A DNA stretch of 64,000 nucleotides from Clostridium scatologenes (GCF_000968375.1 NZ_CP009933.1:3658001-3722000), one strand, 5' to 3'; counted from the stretch's first letter, positions 16,203-23,363 are shown. The notes: generated by a model from the letters alone, not told the origin. Numbers and translations are program-made.

Positions 16203-17099
16203 CTATAGGTGTTTATAGTTTACTATGCGAGGATAATCATTTAAATTAATAGCAGCATTTAGCAAAAACTCTTCTGTAGGAGGTTCTGATTCTACGTTAA
16301 GAAGTTCATCTATCTTATTAATACAATCTGTATATAATTTTCCTTGTGCCCTATCTAAGGCTGCTTTAAAGTTTTTATAATCTTCAGTTGAAGTATCCAA
16401 TACCGATGCTTTTAATGCAGTTATACGAGATTCAAATTTAAAATTAAAAGTTACGTATTGTGTTTTTGAGCAATTAGTTGTAAATTCAGATTACGTTGCA
16501 TTAACGGAAATAGAGTAGTATTTTACTTTAGGAAAATAGATCAAATCTCCTCCCATATTAATGCCCTCATGACATTGGCTCATTAAACCTACTTCAAAAT
16601 TTTTTTCTCTTGTTTCCCAAGATGTTCTTAGTGTCCCAGCCACACCTTTTATGAATTTAGTAACATCTTCCACTAAAGCTTCAGGAAATGCAAGTGCATC
16701 AAAAATCATTTTAAAAACTTCTGTACTAAATTCAGCTACCACTTGTTTACTACTATAATCTTCTTCTTTTATTTTGAAACCAGATAATCCACCAGCACCA
16801 TATAGAATATCCTCCATGTAATGTGTGACGGCTTTACTCCATTTGGAAGTAGGTTGTGGATCACCAGGTAAAACCTTTTCTGGATGCTTTTTTAGGTATG
16901 CATATGTTTTAATGCGTAGTGAAGAATAAAAATTGCACATTTTGTCACATAATTCTCTTCCTTGCTTATATTCTCCAATTTGAGATATGTGCTTATTTTC
17001 CAAACCTACAAATGATATTAATCCATCAGAATCACTAAAGGTCTTATCAGGCTCATTTGAAATATCTTGATTTAAAATTAACTCCAATTCTTTGTTCAT
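16203..17099 (-). pseudogene. hypothetical ~298-residue protein interrupted by one in-frame TAA
   Basis: ATG 17099 (AAGGAG upstream) opens 202 codons ending YYSISVNAT at a TAA (16491-16493). The same frame then continues without a break, SEFTTNCSKTQYVTFNFKF and on, to a stop at 16203, giving 298 residues if the TAA were a sense codon (CAA would need a single C-to-T change). No ribosome site or ATG stands at the downstream part. The N-terminal two thirds are helical (GAGGLSGFKIKEEDYSSKQV near residue 100), and the interrupted region looks like beta strands. I recognise no family. It is a nonsense mutant, a readthrough gene or a sequence error. Confidence 0.7.
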
Positions 17100-17164
17100 A
17101 ATCTATATTCTCCTTATCTATAAATTAATTCTTCATTGATTTAAATTGTATCTACACGTGTAAG

Positions 17165-17357
17165 CTACATTAATATTATAGGAAGATTTGTTTTCAATAG
17201 GTCAATAAGAAATTTTTTGTTTTCTTTTACAGCAACTATTTTTCTTAAAGGCAATAAAAGTGATTCTTCCATTACTGCTTGAATACCTTTATTTTTTAAA
17301 AAATTCCATTAGTTCCTCTTCAATAGGTGTTTGATAATTATAGGCTAAAAATTTCAT
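17165..17357 (-). pseudogene. small ORF with a frameshift at a T6A6 run
   Basis: ATG 17357 (GGAG upstream) reads MKFLAYNYQTPIEEELMEF and stops just after a poly-T/poly-A run (plus-strand T6A6, 17292-17303). Dropping one T restores FLKNKGIQAVMEESLLLPLR and on to a TAG at 17165, 63 residues in all. The restored protein is coherent, but I recognise no family. The rest of 17358-17505 shows nothing. Confidence 0.5.
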
Positions 17358-17512
17358 ATTTTGTTAATCTCCTTCATTGTTGATTTTGAAATGTTGTTAA
17401 ACATTACTTTCTTGGTTTAAGAAAAGCAAAATTTACAGTATAAAAAAGCTAATCTTATAAACCAGATTTATTTCATATTATTACCACAAGAATGCTAAAA
17501 AAACATAAAAAA

Positions 17513-17541
17513 GCAGCAACTGGATTAACTTCAGTTACTGC
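17513..17541 (-). terminator. terminator of the Fur-family gene
   Basis: On the minus strand GCAGTAACTG-AAGTTAATC-CAGTTGCTGC (one wobble or mismatch), followed by TTTTTTATG, starting 2 bases after the stop at 17544. Confidence 0.75.
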
Positions 17542-17543
17542 CT

Positions 17544-18014
17544 TTACTTTTGCTTACTATCTGCAATAAATGTAGATTTCTTTTTTAAGCACTGTGAGCA
17601 TAAACCTTCAAAAACTATGCTTTGCTCTGTAAGATAAAATCCATAATTATTGCTGATTCTATCATTGAAAATACTTATAAAATCATCTTTTATATCTATA
17701 ATAGCTCCACACTCTTTACATATAAAATGATGCTTATGTTCACTTTTACTTAAAACCATCTCATAACGGGTTATATTATCGCCAAAGGTTAATTTTCTCA
17801 CTATTCCAAATTGATATAGTAATTCTAAAGTCCTATAGACTGTAGACATACCAGTATCTGGATTTTTTATTCTAACATAATGATAAAGCTCTTCAACACT
17901 TAAGTGGTTATCTTTATTCTCAAATAAAACTTGTAGTATAATCTTACGTTGATAAGTAAGAGTAATACCTGCTGCTTTAAATTGTTCATATATGCTATCT
18001 AAATAATCATTCAC
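17544..18014 (-). CDS. Fur-family metal- or peroxide-responsive regulator
   Basis: 156 residues from GTG 18014 (GGAGATG upstream). The N-terminal winged helix is LTYQRKIILQVLFENKDNHL, with GMSTVYRTLELLYQFGIV near residue 55. The regulatory motif HKHHFICKECGAI (near 92) and a second Cys pair GLCSQC near 138 complete a structural zinc site as in PerR/Fur/Zur. Which metal it senses cannot be decided; PerR-like proteins are common in such anaerobes. The AT-rich upstream stretch 18050-18120 holds overlapping ATTTTATAAA repeats that could be its box. Confidence 0.8.
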   Translation of the reverse strand: MNDYLDSIYEQFKAAGITLTYQRKIILQVLFENKDNHLSVEELYHYVRIKNPDTGMSTVYRTLELLYQFGIVRKLTFGDNITRYEMVLSKSEHKHHFICKECGAIIDIKDDFISIFNDRISNNYGFYLTEQSIVFEGLCSQCLKKKSTFIADSKQK

Positions 18015-18144
18015 AATATCATCTCCTATATGATTTCATGAATTCATTATAAAATTCCTATTTAAAATTACTTTAAAATAATTTTAAAAATTTTATAAAA
18101 ATTTTATAAAACATTTAATAAATCTTTCTTTCATTTAATTCTCT

Positions 18145-18678
18145 TTAATCAATCATTTTTTTTAATTCATCAAACTTGGTAAGTATACTATCCATTTCAT
18201 TACTTACTTTAGAAAAGTCACTTCTAGCTTGTTGCACATCATTTAACCTATCCTTTAATTTTTCTATTTCAATGCTTCCTTCCTCTGTCAAAGAATATAT
18301 CTTTTTCAGTGTATCATTCATACTCAAGACTAATTCTTTTGTTCCAATAGAAAGCTTTTTAACTTCATCTGCAACTACTGAAAAACCTCTGCCAGCATCG
18401 CCTGCTCTTGCAGCTTCTATTGATGCATTAAGTGCCAACAAATTAGTTCTAGATGCAACATCATTTATTTTTGATGAGATATTTTCTATAAATTTTGTAT
18501 GAGTTAAAAGCTCTTCAAAAGTTGCAATAAAACTGTTCATTGCCTCTCCTCTGCTAGCTACCTCCTCTGAAAAACTTATATTTTCTTTTGTTTCATTTAA
18601 CAAATTGGATATAGTTTGAATACATTCTTTAACCTGTGTTTCTCCATTATTTATTGTGCTGTCATTCTTTTGCATCAT
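18145..18678 (-). CDS. soluble methyl-accepting chemotaxis-type signalling protein
   Basis: 177 residues from ATG 18678, with AAGGAGGAG 8 bases upstream; the longer GTG reading (18702) has no ribosome site. There is no TM. The MCP hairpin tip TNLLALNASIEAARAGDAGR plus GFSVVADEVKKLS (near residues 95-125) is intact. The protein is only a signalling stub, with short coiled coils on either side and no sensor domain, like cytoplasmic mini-MCPs. It follows the MarR-like gene (18692-19180) by 13 bases, an unusual pairing that suggests transcriptional control of a CheA-coupling protein. Confidence 0.75.
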   Translation of the reverse strand: MMQKNDSTINNGETQVKECIQTISNLLNETKENISFSEEVASRGEAMNSFIATFEELLTHTKFIENISSKINDVASRTNLLALNASIEAARAGDAGRGFSVVADEVKKLSIGTKELVLSMNDTLKKIYSLTEEGSIEIEKLKDRLNDVQQARSDFSKVSNEMDSILTKFDELKKMID

Positions 18679-18691
18679 ACCATTCTCCTCC

Positions 18692-19180
18692 TTAAATTTC
18701 ACTTATTAAATCATCTAGAAAACTATTTATAATGTTTAATCCTTCTTTATCATATTTACTTAATATTTTAATAAACTTTTCACGTTCAGCTTTATGAAGC
18801 ATTTCGTGTATTTCAAATACTTCTTTTCCTTGTGTTGTCAGTGTATAATAAATTTCTTTTTTATTATTTTCCAAATGATTTCCTTTTATTAACTCTTTCT
18901 TTAACAGCTTATTGGTAATCTTAGATATGGCACCTTTCGTCATATTTAATTCCTTTGCTATAAATGTTGCATTAATCAATTGATTTTTTCCAATACAATC
19001 AATTACGTGAATTTCTGAAAACATTAATCCCATGTCATAAAGCTCTTTGTGTTTATATTTGATTAACAAGTCCTTTATTTCATCATCATGACTATTTAAT
19101 GAATTACTTATATGTTCGAAAGCTGATATAAACTTATTCATTGTTAAATCTATCTCAAATTTTACATTTTCTGTTTTCAT
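18692..19180 (-). CDS. MarR-like winged-helix regulator
   Basis: 162 residues from ATG 19180, preferred over ATG 19186 because GGGG (19190-19193) then has 9-base spacing. HTH near residue 75: ATFIAKELNMTKGAISKITN, with wing ENNKKEIYYTLT. It is upstream of the mini-MCP gene in one unit and divergent from a second marR (19360). A perfect 18-base-arm palindrome lies between the two. Confidence 0.8.
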   Translation of the reverse strand: MKTENVKFEIDLTMNKFISAFEHISNSLNSHDDEIKDLLIKYKHKELYDMGLMFSEIHVIDCIGKNQLINATFIAKELNMTKGAISKITNKLLKKELIKGNHLENNKKEIYYTLTTQGKEVFEIHEMLHKAEREKFIKILSKYDKEGLNIINSFLDDLISEI

Positions 19181-19272
19181 GATCATAATCCCCTTTTAAA
19201 ATTAATTTCTTTGGAAATAATCACATTATACCTTATATTACTAATCTATTCAATATTATTTTTTAAAAATAG

Positions 19273-19312
19273 TTTACCAGGAAATAATATTGTCATATTA
19301 TTTCCTGGTAAA
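19273..19312. promoter_or_regulatory. 18-bp-arm inverted repeat between divergent marR genes
   Basis: TTTACCAGGAAATAATAT, spacer TGTC, ATATTATTTCCTGGTAAA: perfect arms. The core ACCAGGAAAT/ATTTCCTGGT is typical of MarR boxes. It lies 92 bases from the minus-strand marR start and 47 from the plus-strand one, and is unrelated in sequence to the GTATGG boxes, so it likely belongs to the 18692-19180 regulator. Confidence 0.65.
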
Positions 19313-19324
19313 TTAAATAGTGAC

Positions 19325-19353
19325 TTGACAAAAGCGTATGGCAGCCATATACT
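19325..19353 (+). promoter_or_regulatory. consensus promoter of a leaderless marR
   Basis: TTGACA (19325-19330), 17 bases, TATACT (19348-19353). The expected transcription start, 7 bases after the -10, coincides with the A of the ATG at 19360, and no ribosome site precedes that ATG. The first GTATGG box sits in the spacer and overlaps the -10. Confidence 0.7.
19336..19350. promoter_or_regulatory. GTATGG-N3-CCATAC operator, box 1
   Basis: GTATGG-CAG-CCATAT, with the left flank AAAGC of the longer motif. It lies within the promoter of the marR at 19360, so binding would block RNA polymerase. Confidence 0.7.
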
Positions 19354-19359
19354 ATTATC

Positions 19360-19845
19360 ATGAATAAATTTGTAGATAACAAACATCAAATTGCCGATAA
19401 TTCTTTGAAGTTAGCACTTGCCTTAGTTGATCTGGATAAAAAGACTCGCAACTACAAAACAGATGTGCCGATTTTTTACTCTGAAATACATGTAATAATG
19501 ACTATTGCTGAGCATCCTGGCATTCATGTGGGTGGTCTAGCTGATATTCTAGGAGTAACAAAAGGATCTGTTTCGGAAATTCTCAAAAAGCTAGAGAGAA
19601 AGGGTCTGGTTTTAAAGGAAGTTGATAATCTTAATCTATCTAGATATTCATTGAGTCTGACTGAAAAGGGTAAAAAAGCTCATAGCAACCATATGCACTA
19701 TCATGATGTTGTAAACAGTATAGTTGAAGATGAACTACAAAATGCCTCCGAACATGAATTAGAATTTTTATCAAACTTTTTGTCATCCTTGATGAACAAG
19801 GTTAAATTTTTCAGTGAAAATTTTGATGAATCAAGTGATTCTTAG
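19360..19845 (+). CDS. MarR-family regulator, leaderless, of the small-protein locus
   Basis: 161 residues from ATG 19360. HTH near residues 60-85: HVGGLADILGVTKGSVSEIL, wing LNLSRYSLSLTEKG. There is no ribosome site; the promoter places the mRNA start on the ATG, so translation is probably leaderless. The last codons (Ser-Ser-Asp-Ser) and the stop are supplied by the repeat that starts at 19831, so the original C-terminus may have been altered. The operator in its own promoter recurs before both downstream small genes, making it their likely regulator. Confidence 0.8.
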   Translation: MNKFVDNKHQIADNSLKLALALVDLDKKTRNYKTDVPIFYSEIHVIMTIAEHPGIHVGGLADILGVTKGSVSEILKKLERKGLVLKEVDNLNLSRYSLSLTEKGKKAHSNHMHYHDVVNSIVEDELQNASEHELEFLSNFLSSLMNKVKFFSENFDESSDS

Positions 19846-19929
19846 ACTCAGGTGGAGTTCTCTTGTAATGAATGCCTCTCTTCATCTAAGTCTTAGAAGA
19901 ACTTATCCAGGCGCATAAAGTAGCTATCA
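19831..19929 (+). repeat. CTTAGACTCAG hairpin repeat, copy 1
   Basis: It begins TCAAGTGATTCTTAGACTCA and ends AGAAGAACTTATCCAGGCGC, with ATAAAGTAGCTATC after it. Outer arms TTCTTAGACTCAG / CTAAGTCTTAGAA pair with two mismatches. The same ends occur at 43313-43450 with a different middle. Both copies sit at the 3' end of a gene; here the repeat overlaps the marR stop codon. Confidence 0.65.
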
Positions 19930-19949
19930 AATAAAATTTTTAAGCAAGA

Positions 19950-19964
19950 GTATGGTATCCATAC
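19950..19964. promoter_or_regulatory. GTATGG-N3-CCATAC operator, box 2
   Basis: GTATGG-TAT-CCATAC, perfect arms, flanked by CAAGA and ACTTTT. A -10 TATAAT (19975-19980) follows 10 bases after the box. There is no recognisable -35 because the box occupies that position, so the protein could activate or repress here. Confidence 0.7.
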
Positions 19965-20000
19965 ACTTTTCGTATATAATTAAGTTAGGAGGTGCTAACC

Positions 20001-20228
20001 ATGAAAAAGAAAAAATCAACAAAGTTATATATGGTTTGTGATAATAGTGAAGTTAATGAGAGAAGGTATAAACAAATACTTGAAGCTAATAAAAGAGCTT
20101 TGTGGGCTATTTATAATTCTTTAGCCTCATACGTTCCCTTTGGCTTTTATCCCTATGAATACCCAATATTTGAGCAATTCAATCCTTCCAATAACAAGTT
20201 GGAAAATAACAAAATTGATAAACTATAA
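20001..20228 (+). CDS. small protein, FGFYPYEY family, copy 1
   Basis: 75 residues from ATG 20001, with AGGAGG 8 bases upstream (a GTG at 19992 is too close to it). Very basic start (MKKKKSTK), a polar stretch with DNSEV, an amphipathic helix RRYKQILEANKRALWAIYNS, then an aromatic block FGFYPYEYPIFEQF and an Asn-rich tail ending IDKL. The next gene shares DNSEV, LEA-x-x-R-x-LWAI, FGFYPYEY-x-IFEQ and IDKL. No known family comes to mind. A hydrophobic middle with a basic end could mean a membrane-binding peptide. Confidence 0.7.
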   Translation: MKKKKSTKLYMVCDNSEVNERRYKQILEANKRALWAIYNSLASYVPFGFYPYEYPIFEQFNPSNNKLENNKIDKL

Positions 20229-20261
20229 AAAAACAAAACAAATAAATAATTGTATCCAAGA

Positions 20262-20276
20262 GTATGGTAGCCATAC
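20262..20276. promoter_or_regulatory. GTATGG-N3-CCATAC operator, box 3
   Basis: GTATGG-TAG-CCATAC, perfect arms, with the same flanks (CAAGA, ACTTTT) as box 2 and the same distance to the ribosome site of the following gene. The -10 position holds a poor match (GCAATT). Confidence 0.7.
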
Positions 20277-20310
20277 ACTTTTATCTGCAATTAATTTAGG
20301 AGGTGCTAAC

Positions 20311-20553
20311 ATCAAAAAGAACAAACCACCAAATCCATATCTGGATTCTGATAATAGCGAAGTAATTAAGCGTAAATATAAAATGCTTGAAGCTGATGGA
20401 AGAAGTTTATGGGCAATCTGTACTGCTTTAGCCGCATGTGTTCTCTTTGGTTTTTATCCATATGAATACTCAATATTTGAGCAAATCCATCCTTTTAATA
20501 ATAAGTTTGAAAATAATGAAATTGATAAACTCCTAAAAAAGCAAGATGAATAA
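20311..20553 (+). CDS. small protein, FGFYPYEY family, copy 2 (ATC at start position)
   Basis: 80 codons. AGGAGG (20298-20303) and GGTGCTAAC are conserved from copy 1, but the start position carries ATC instead of ATG; no ATG, GTG or TTG occurs in frame until Met near residue 25. Residues LDSDNSEV, LEADGRSLWAI, FGFYPYEYSIFEQ and IDKLLKKQDE are kept, and third-position differences from copy 1 suggest past selection. Either AUC is used as a rare start, or the copy is newly silenced. The stretch LWAICTALAACVLFGFYPY is hydrophobic enough to insert into a membrane. Confidence 0.55.
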   Translation: MKKNKPPNPYLDSDNSEVIKRKYKMLEADGRSLWAICTALAACVLFGFYPYEYSIFEQIHPFNNKFENNEIDKLLKKQDE

Positions 20554-20569
20554 ACAATTGCGTCAAAGC

Positions 20570-20660
20570 GTATTGTATCCATACACTTTTTACCTATGAT
20601 TAATGTAAGGAAGAACTATATCAATTAAGCAACAAACACAAAAATAGTCTAGATTTATAT
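20570..20660 (+). pseudogene. operator box 4 and remnant of a third unit
   Basis: GTATTG-TAT-CCATAC (20570-20584) with ACTTTT after it, -10 TATGAT (20595-20600) and an AAGGAAG ribosome-site-like string reproduce the upstream layout of copies 1 and 2. The following ATCAATTAAGCAACAAAC resembles the first codons of copy 2 but is broken by stops, and no FGFYPYEY segment follows. The remainder to 20821 shows nothing recognisable. Confidence 0.5.
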
Positions 20661-20871
20661 TCCAAAAGATATATCAATAATACTGATAACCGAATTTAAA
20701 TTTTATTATTTTTCTGTTCATTAGTAATATACTACAAATCTTATTAATTCCGCATGGACGTAAAATATTGCCCTTAATATACAATTATGCTAAACTATTC
20801 ATGTACAATTCAATAGGTGTTGTATGTGGGCAACTGGTATCGCTATCCCTTTAAGAAGGGAGGTGATACAT

Positions 20872-20967
20872 ATGTGCGAAATGTTTATAGTGGTTTTTGC
20901 TGCTCTATCATTTTTGGTAGCTTTGATAAATTTAATTATCGTACTTATAGATAAAATAAAAAGGTAG
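20872..20967 (+). CDS. putative holin-like type I toxin
   Basis: 31 residues from ATG 20872 with GGGAGGTGAT upstream. One hydrophobic segment (FIVVFAALSFLVALINLIIV) is preceded by MCEM and followed by the basic tail IDKIKR. Size, TM pattern and the GTAGCCCACCGC hairpin directly at the stop match the putative holin-like toxin family of Firmicutes (TxpA/Hol-Tox type), whose expression is kept down by an antisense RNA. It would act in the cytoplasmic membrane. Confidence 0.75.
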   Translation: MCEMFIVVFAALSFLVALINLIIVLIDKIKR

Positions 20968-21000
20968 CCCACCGCCGCAATTGGTATGGCTACTTTTTTT
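20964..21000. terminator. bidirectional terminator at the toxin stop
   Basis: GTAGCC / GGCTAC arms around CACCGCCGCAATTGGTAT, with T7 on the plus side and TTTTTATTTT on the minus side. It overlaps the toxin stop codon. Confidence 0.75.
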
Positions 21001-21047
21001 ATAAGTTTAAGCTTTATCGGTTGCCTAAGCAACTAGAATTGTATACT

Positions 21048-21075
21048 ACAGGGTATTACCAGTACCCTGTTTTTA
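21048..21075 (+). terminator. second strong hairpin downstream of toxin
   Basis: ACAGGGTA-TTACCAG-TACCCTGT followed by TTTTATT. It is a good plus-strand terminator, and it is also part of the presumed antisense RNA on the other strand. Confidence 0.65.
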
Positions 21076-21296
21076 TTATGTTCATTTACTACCTCAATTA
21101 TAACATAGTATAAAATATTATGCACAATATTTTATACAAAATTCAAGTAAAATTTGCACAAAATATTTATTATGTTGCTGTTTTCAATAATGAAAATGCT
21201 TCATATAAAGTTCTCTCTTCTCTTATGGTTTCGAATTGAAGTATACTGAATTCCTTTTTAAATTGATTTAAATATAATTGGTATAGAGTTTTTTGA

Positions 21297-23363
21297 CTAG
21301 ACCTTAAATCTTTCTACTAATACTCTTAATTCTTCTGAAATTGTAGCTAAGCTCTCTCCTGCTTTGGCAATTTCCTCAATTGTAGTAACTTGTTCTTGCA
21401 CAGCTGATGACGCTTGTTCTGTTCCAGCAGCATTCTCTTCAGAAATTGCAGATAAATTTTGAGTTACCTCAATGATTTTGTTTTTATTTTCTGTCATCTG
21501 TCTGGCAGAATTATTAAGTTTATTAACTACAGTTTTTATAGAATCTATGGCTTCTGCTATTCCTTCAAATTTTCCTTCAGTTTCTCCAACACTAGAAGCT
21601 TGCTCCTCAATTATCTGCTTAGTCTGTTGCATCAAATCAACTGCATTTTGTGATTTTATCTTTAACTCAGTTATTACTGTTTTAATGTCATTTGTAAAGT
21701 TATTTGATTGTTCTGCAAGCTTTCTTATTTCATCAGCAACAACTGCAAAACCTTTACCTGCTTCTCCAGCTCTTGCAGCTTCTATTGCCGCATTTAAAGC
21801 TAAAAGATTTGTCTGGTCTGCGATACTTTGAATCATAGTACTAGCATTTTCAATTTTTTCTGCACTTTCATTGTTACTCATGATAATATGATAAACATTG
21901 TTTGCGGAATCATTATTTTTCTCAGTTTTTTCAACAAGTTCTTTCAAAATTGAAAAGCCTTCTGATTTTTGCCTTTCAATTTCAACTGCTGCAACATTCA
22001 ATTCCTCAATATAATTTAAATCTTGTTCTAATAAATTACCTAAATCTTCTACATTATGAGCTGCCATTTGAGTATCTTTAGCTTGATCAGTAGCTCCTTT
22101 TGCAATTTCCTCAATAGCCTTACTTACTTCATTTGATGCAGTAGCTGCTTGTTCAGAAGTAGCAGTTAATTCTTCCGATGAAGCTGCAACCTTTTCTGTT
22201 GAATCCGAAGTTTTCATGATGAATTCTGATACATTCTCTCTCATACTTACAAAAGCTCTCACCATATCTCCTACTTCATCTTTTCTGTTTAAGTATTTTA
22301 GTGCATCTGACTTTTCGTTTACTGAAAAATCCAAATTAGCAAAATCTTGTACTCTCTTTGTTACTGCTAAGATAGGCTTTGTTATACTGCTGGAAAGAAA
22401 ATTAAATAAAATAATTGCCAGTATTAACATGACCACTGCAGAAACTATCATTGTATTTACTATTGCTTTTGCACCAGATCCCAACTCTTTTTCTGTCATA
22501 AATGATGCTAATACCCAATCAGTTCCTTCAACTTTATAGGGATTAACAATATACTTTTCGCCATCAACAACAACATCAAATGATTCTATGTCTTTAGCTA
22601 GAAGCTTATCTAATCCATTAATGCCGACTTCTCCAACCTTTTTAAAATTGTTTTTAGGATTTTTCCCATCTGCCATTATTAAACCATTACTATGTACAAT
22701 CATTGAATATCCTGTTTTACCAATTTTCATTTTATTCAACATATCGCTAATATTAGTTTGCTGTACATCGATTCCTATGGCACCTATAACTTTTCCATTT
22801 TTATCAGTAAATGTACGAGCATTACTTGTAAGTAGTTGTGACTTATAACTGTACGGAGCTGTTCTAATAACACTTTCCTTTTTATTCATTGAATCATTAA
22901 ACCAAGGTCTTTTTGAAGGATCAAATCCTGCTGGCAGACTCTCTTCTGGCCATTGTATATATCCTCCATCTTGTGTTCCTAAATATACATAGCTTGTACC
23001 TTTATGGCTATTTGCATATTGCTCGAATACTTTATAAATTTCCTGTTCAACTCCTGCCTTAGCTGAAGGTTTCATTGGAGTGTCTTGAGTTGTATTTTTA
23101 TAAGTTGTAATACTATTATCAGCTGTTATTATCACAGGATTTGTTGCTAACATACCAATATTTTTGTCAATTTGATCATAAAAAATGTTAATTGCTTGAG
23201 AAACGACCTTCATTTGCTCGTTAGAATTAGTAAAATAATCTTCATAAGACTTTTTATTAATTTGATAGATTAGAATACTAGTAATACTTACTAAAGTTAT
23301 CAAAAGAACTATTATTGAAGATAGTAAAATCCTCCCCTTTATTCCAATAGCCTTTTTATTCAT
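21297..23363 (-). CDS. methyl-accepting chemotaxis protein, dCache type
   Basis: 688 residues. TM1 is at about 11-33. An extracellular double-Cache domain (35-280) holds YVYLGTQDGGYIQWPEE and RPWFNDS, the usual small-ligand pocket region. TM2 is at about 283-305, followed by HAMP (306-365) and a long methylation coiled coil with the invariant tip NLLALNAAIEAARAGEAGKG plus FAVVADEIRKLAEQS (near 525-560). No CheR-binding pentapeptide tail is present. GGGAGC precedes the ATG. It is transcribed alone. The ligand is not predictable, though dCache receptors often bind amino acids. Confidence 0.9.
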   Translation of the reverse strand: MNKKAIGIKGRILLSSIIVLLITLVSITSILIYQINKKSYEDYFTNSNEQMKVVSQAINIFYDQIDKNIGMLATNPVIITADNSITTYKNTTQDTPMKPSAKAGVEQEIYKVFEQYANSHKGTSYVYLGTQDGGYIQWPEESLPAGFDPSKRPWFNDSMNKKESVIRTAPYSYKSQLLTSNARTFTDKNGKVIGAIGIDVQQTNISDMLNKMKIGKTGYSMIVHSNGLIMADGKNPKNNFKKVGEVGINGLDKLLAKDIESFDVVVDGEKYIVNPYKVEGTDWVLASFMTEKELGSGAKAIVNTMIVSAVVMLILAIILFNFLSSSITKPILAVTKRVQDFANLDFSVNEKSDALKYLNRKDEVGDMVRAFVSMRENVSEFIMKTSDSTEKVAASSEELTATSEQAATASNEVSKAIEEIAKGATDQAKDTQMAAHNVEDLGNLLEQDLNYIEELNVAAVEIERQKSEGFSILKELVEKTEKNNDSANNVYHIIMSNNESAEKIENASTMIQSIADQTNLLALNAAIEAARAGEAGKGFAVVADEIRKLAEQSNNFTNDIKTVITELKIKSQNAVDLMQQTKQIIEEQASSVGETEGKFEGIAEAIDSIKTVVNKLNNSARQMTENKNKIIEVTQNLSAISEENAAGTEQASSAVQEQVTTIEEIAKAGESLATISEELRVLVERFKV

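Larger units (their letters stand above)
20950..21095 (-). ncRNA. candidate antisense antitoxin RNA
   Basis: A minus-strand -10 TATAAT lies at 21102-21097 (weak -35). A transcript from about 21090 would run leftward into the toxin 3' end and meet the GTAGCC/GGCTAC hairpin, which on this strand is followed by TTTTTATTTT. That gives a roughly 140-base RNA complementary to the toxin mRNA tail, as in txpA/ratA. It is inferred from layout only. Confidence 0.35.

Noticed and set aside
18050..18120. AT-rich ATTTTATAAA repeats before the Fur-family gene as a Fur/PerR box
   Set aside because: No convincing 7-1-7 or 19-base inverted repeat. In DNA this AT-rich such strings are expected by chance.
20799..21032. 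77-codon minus-strand ORF over the toxin gene
   Set aside because: It has no ribosome site and lies antisense to the holin-like toxin and its terminator. The plus-strand 31-residue ORF with GGGAGGTGAT is the better gene.
21175..21290. Minus-strand open stretch reading LYQLYLNQFKKEFSILQF and on, just after the MCP stop
   Set aside because: It looks like a coding remnant, but it has no start or ribosome site and I recognise no family, so it is not listed as a gene.
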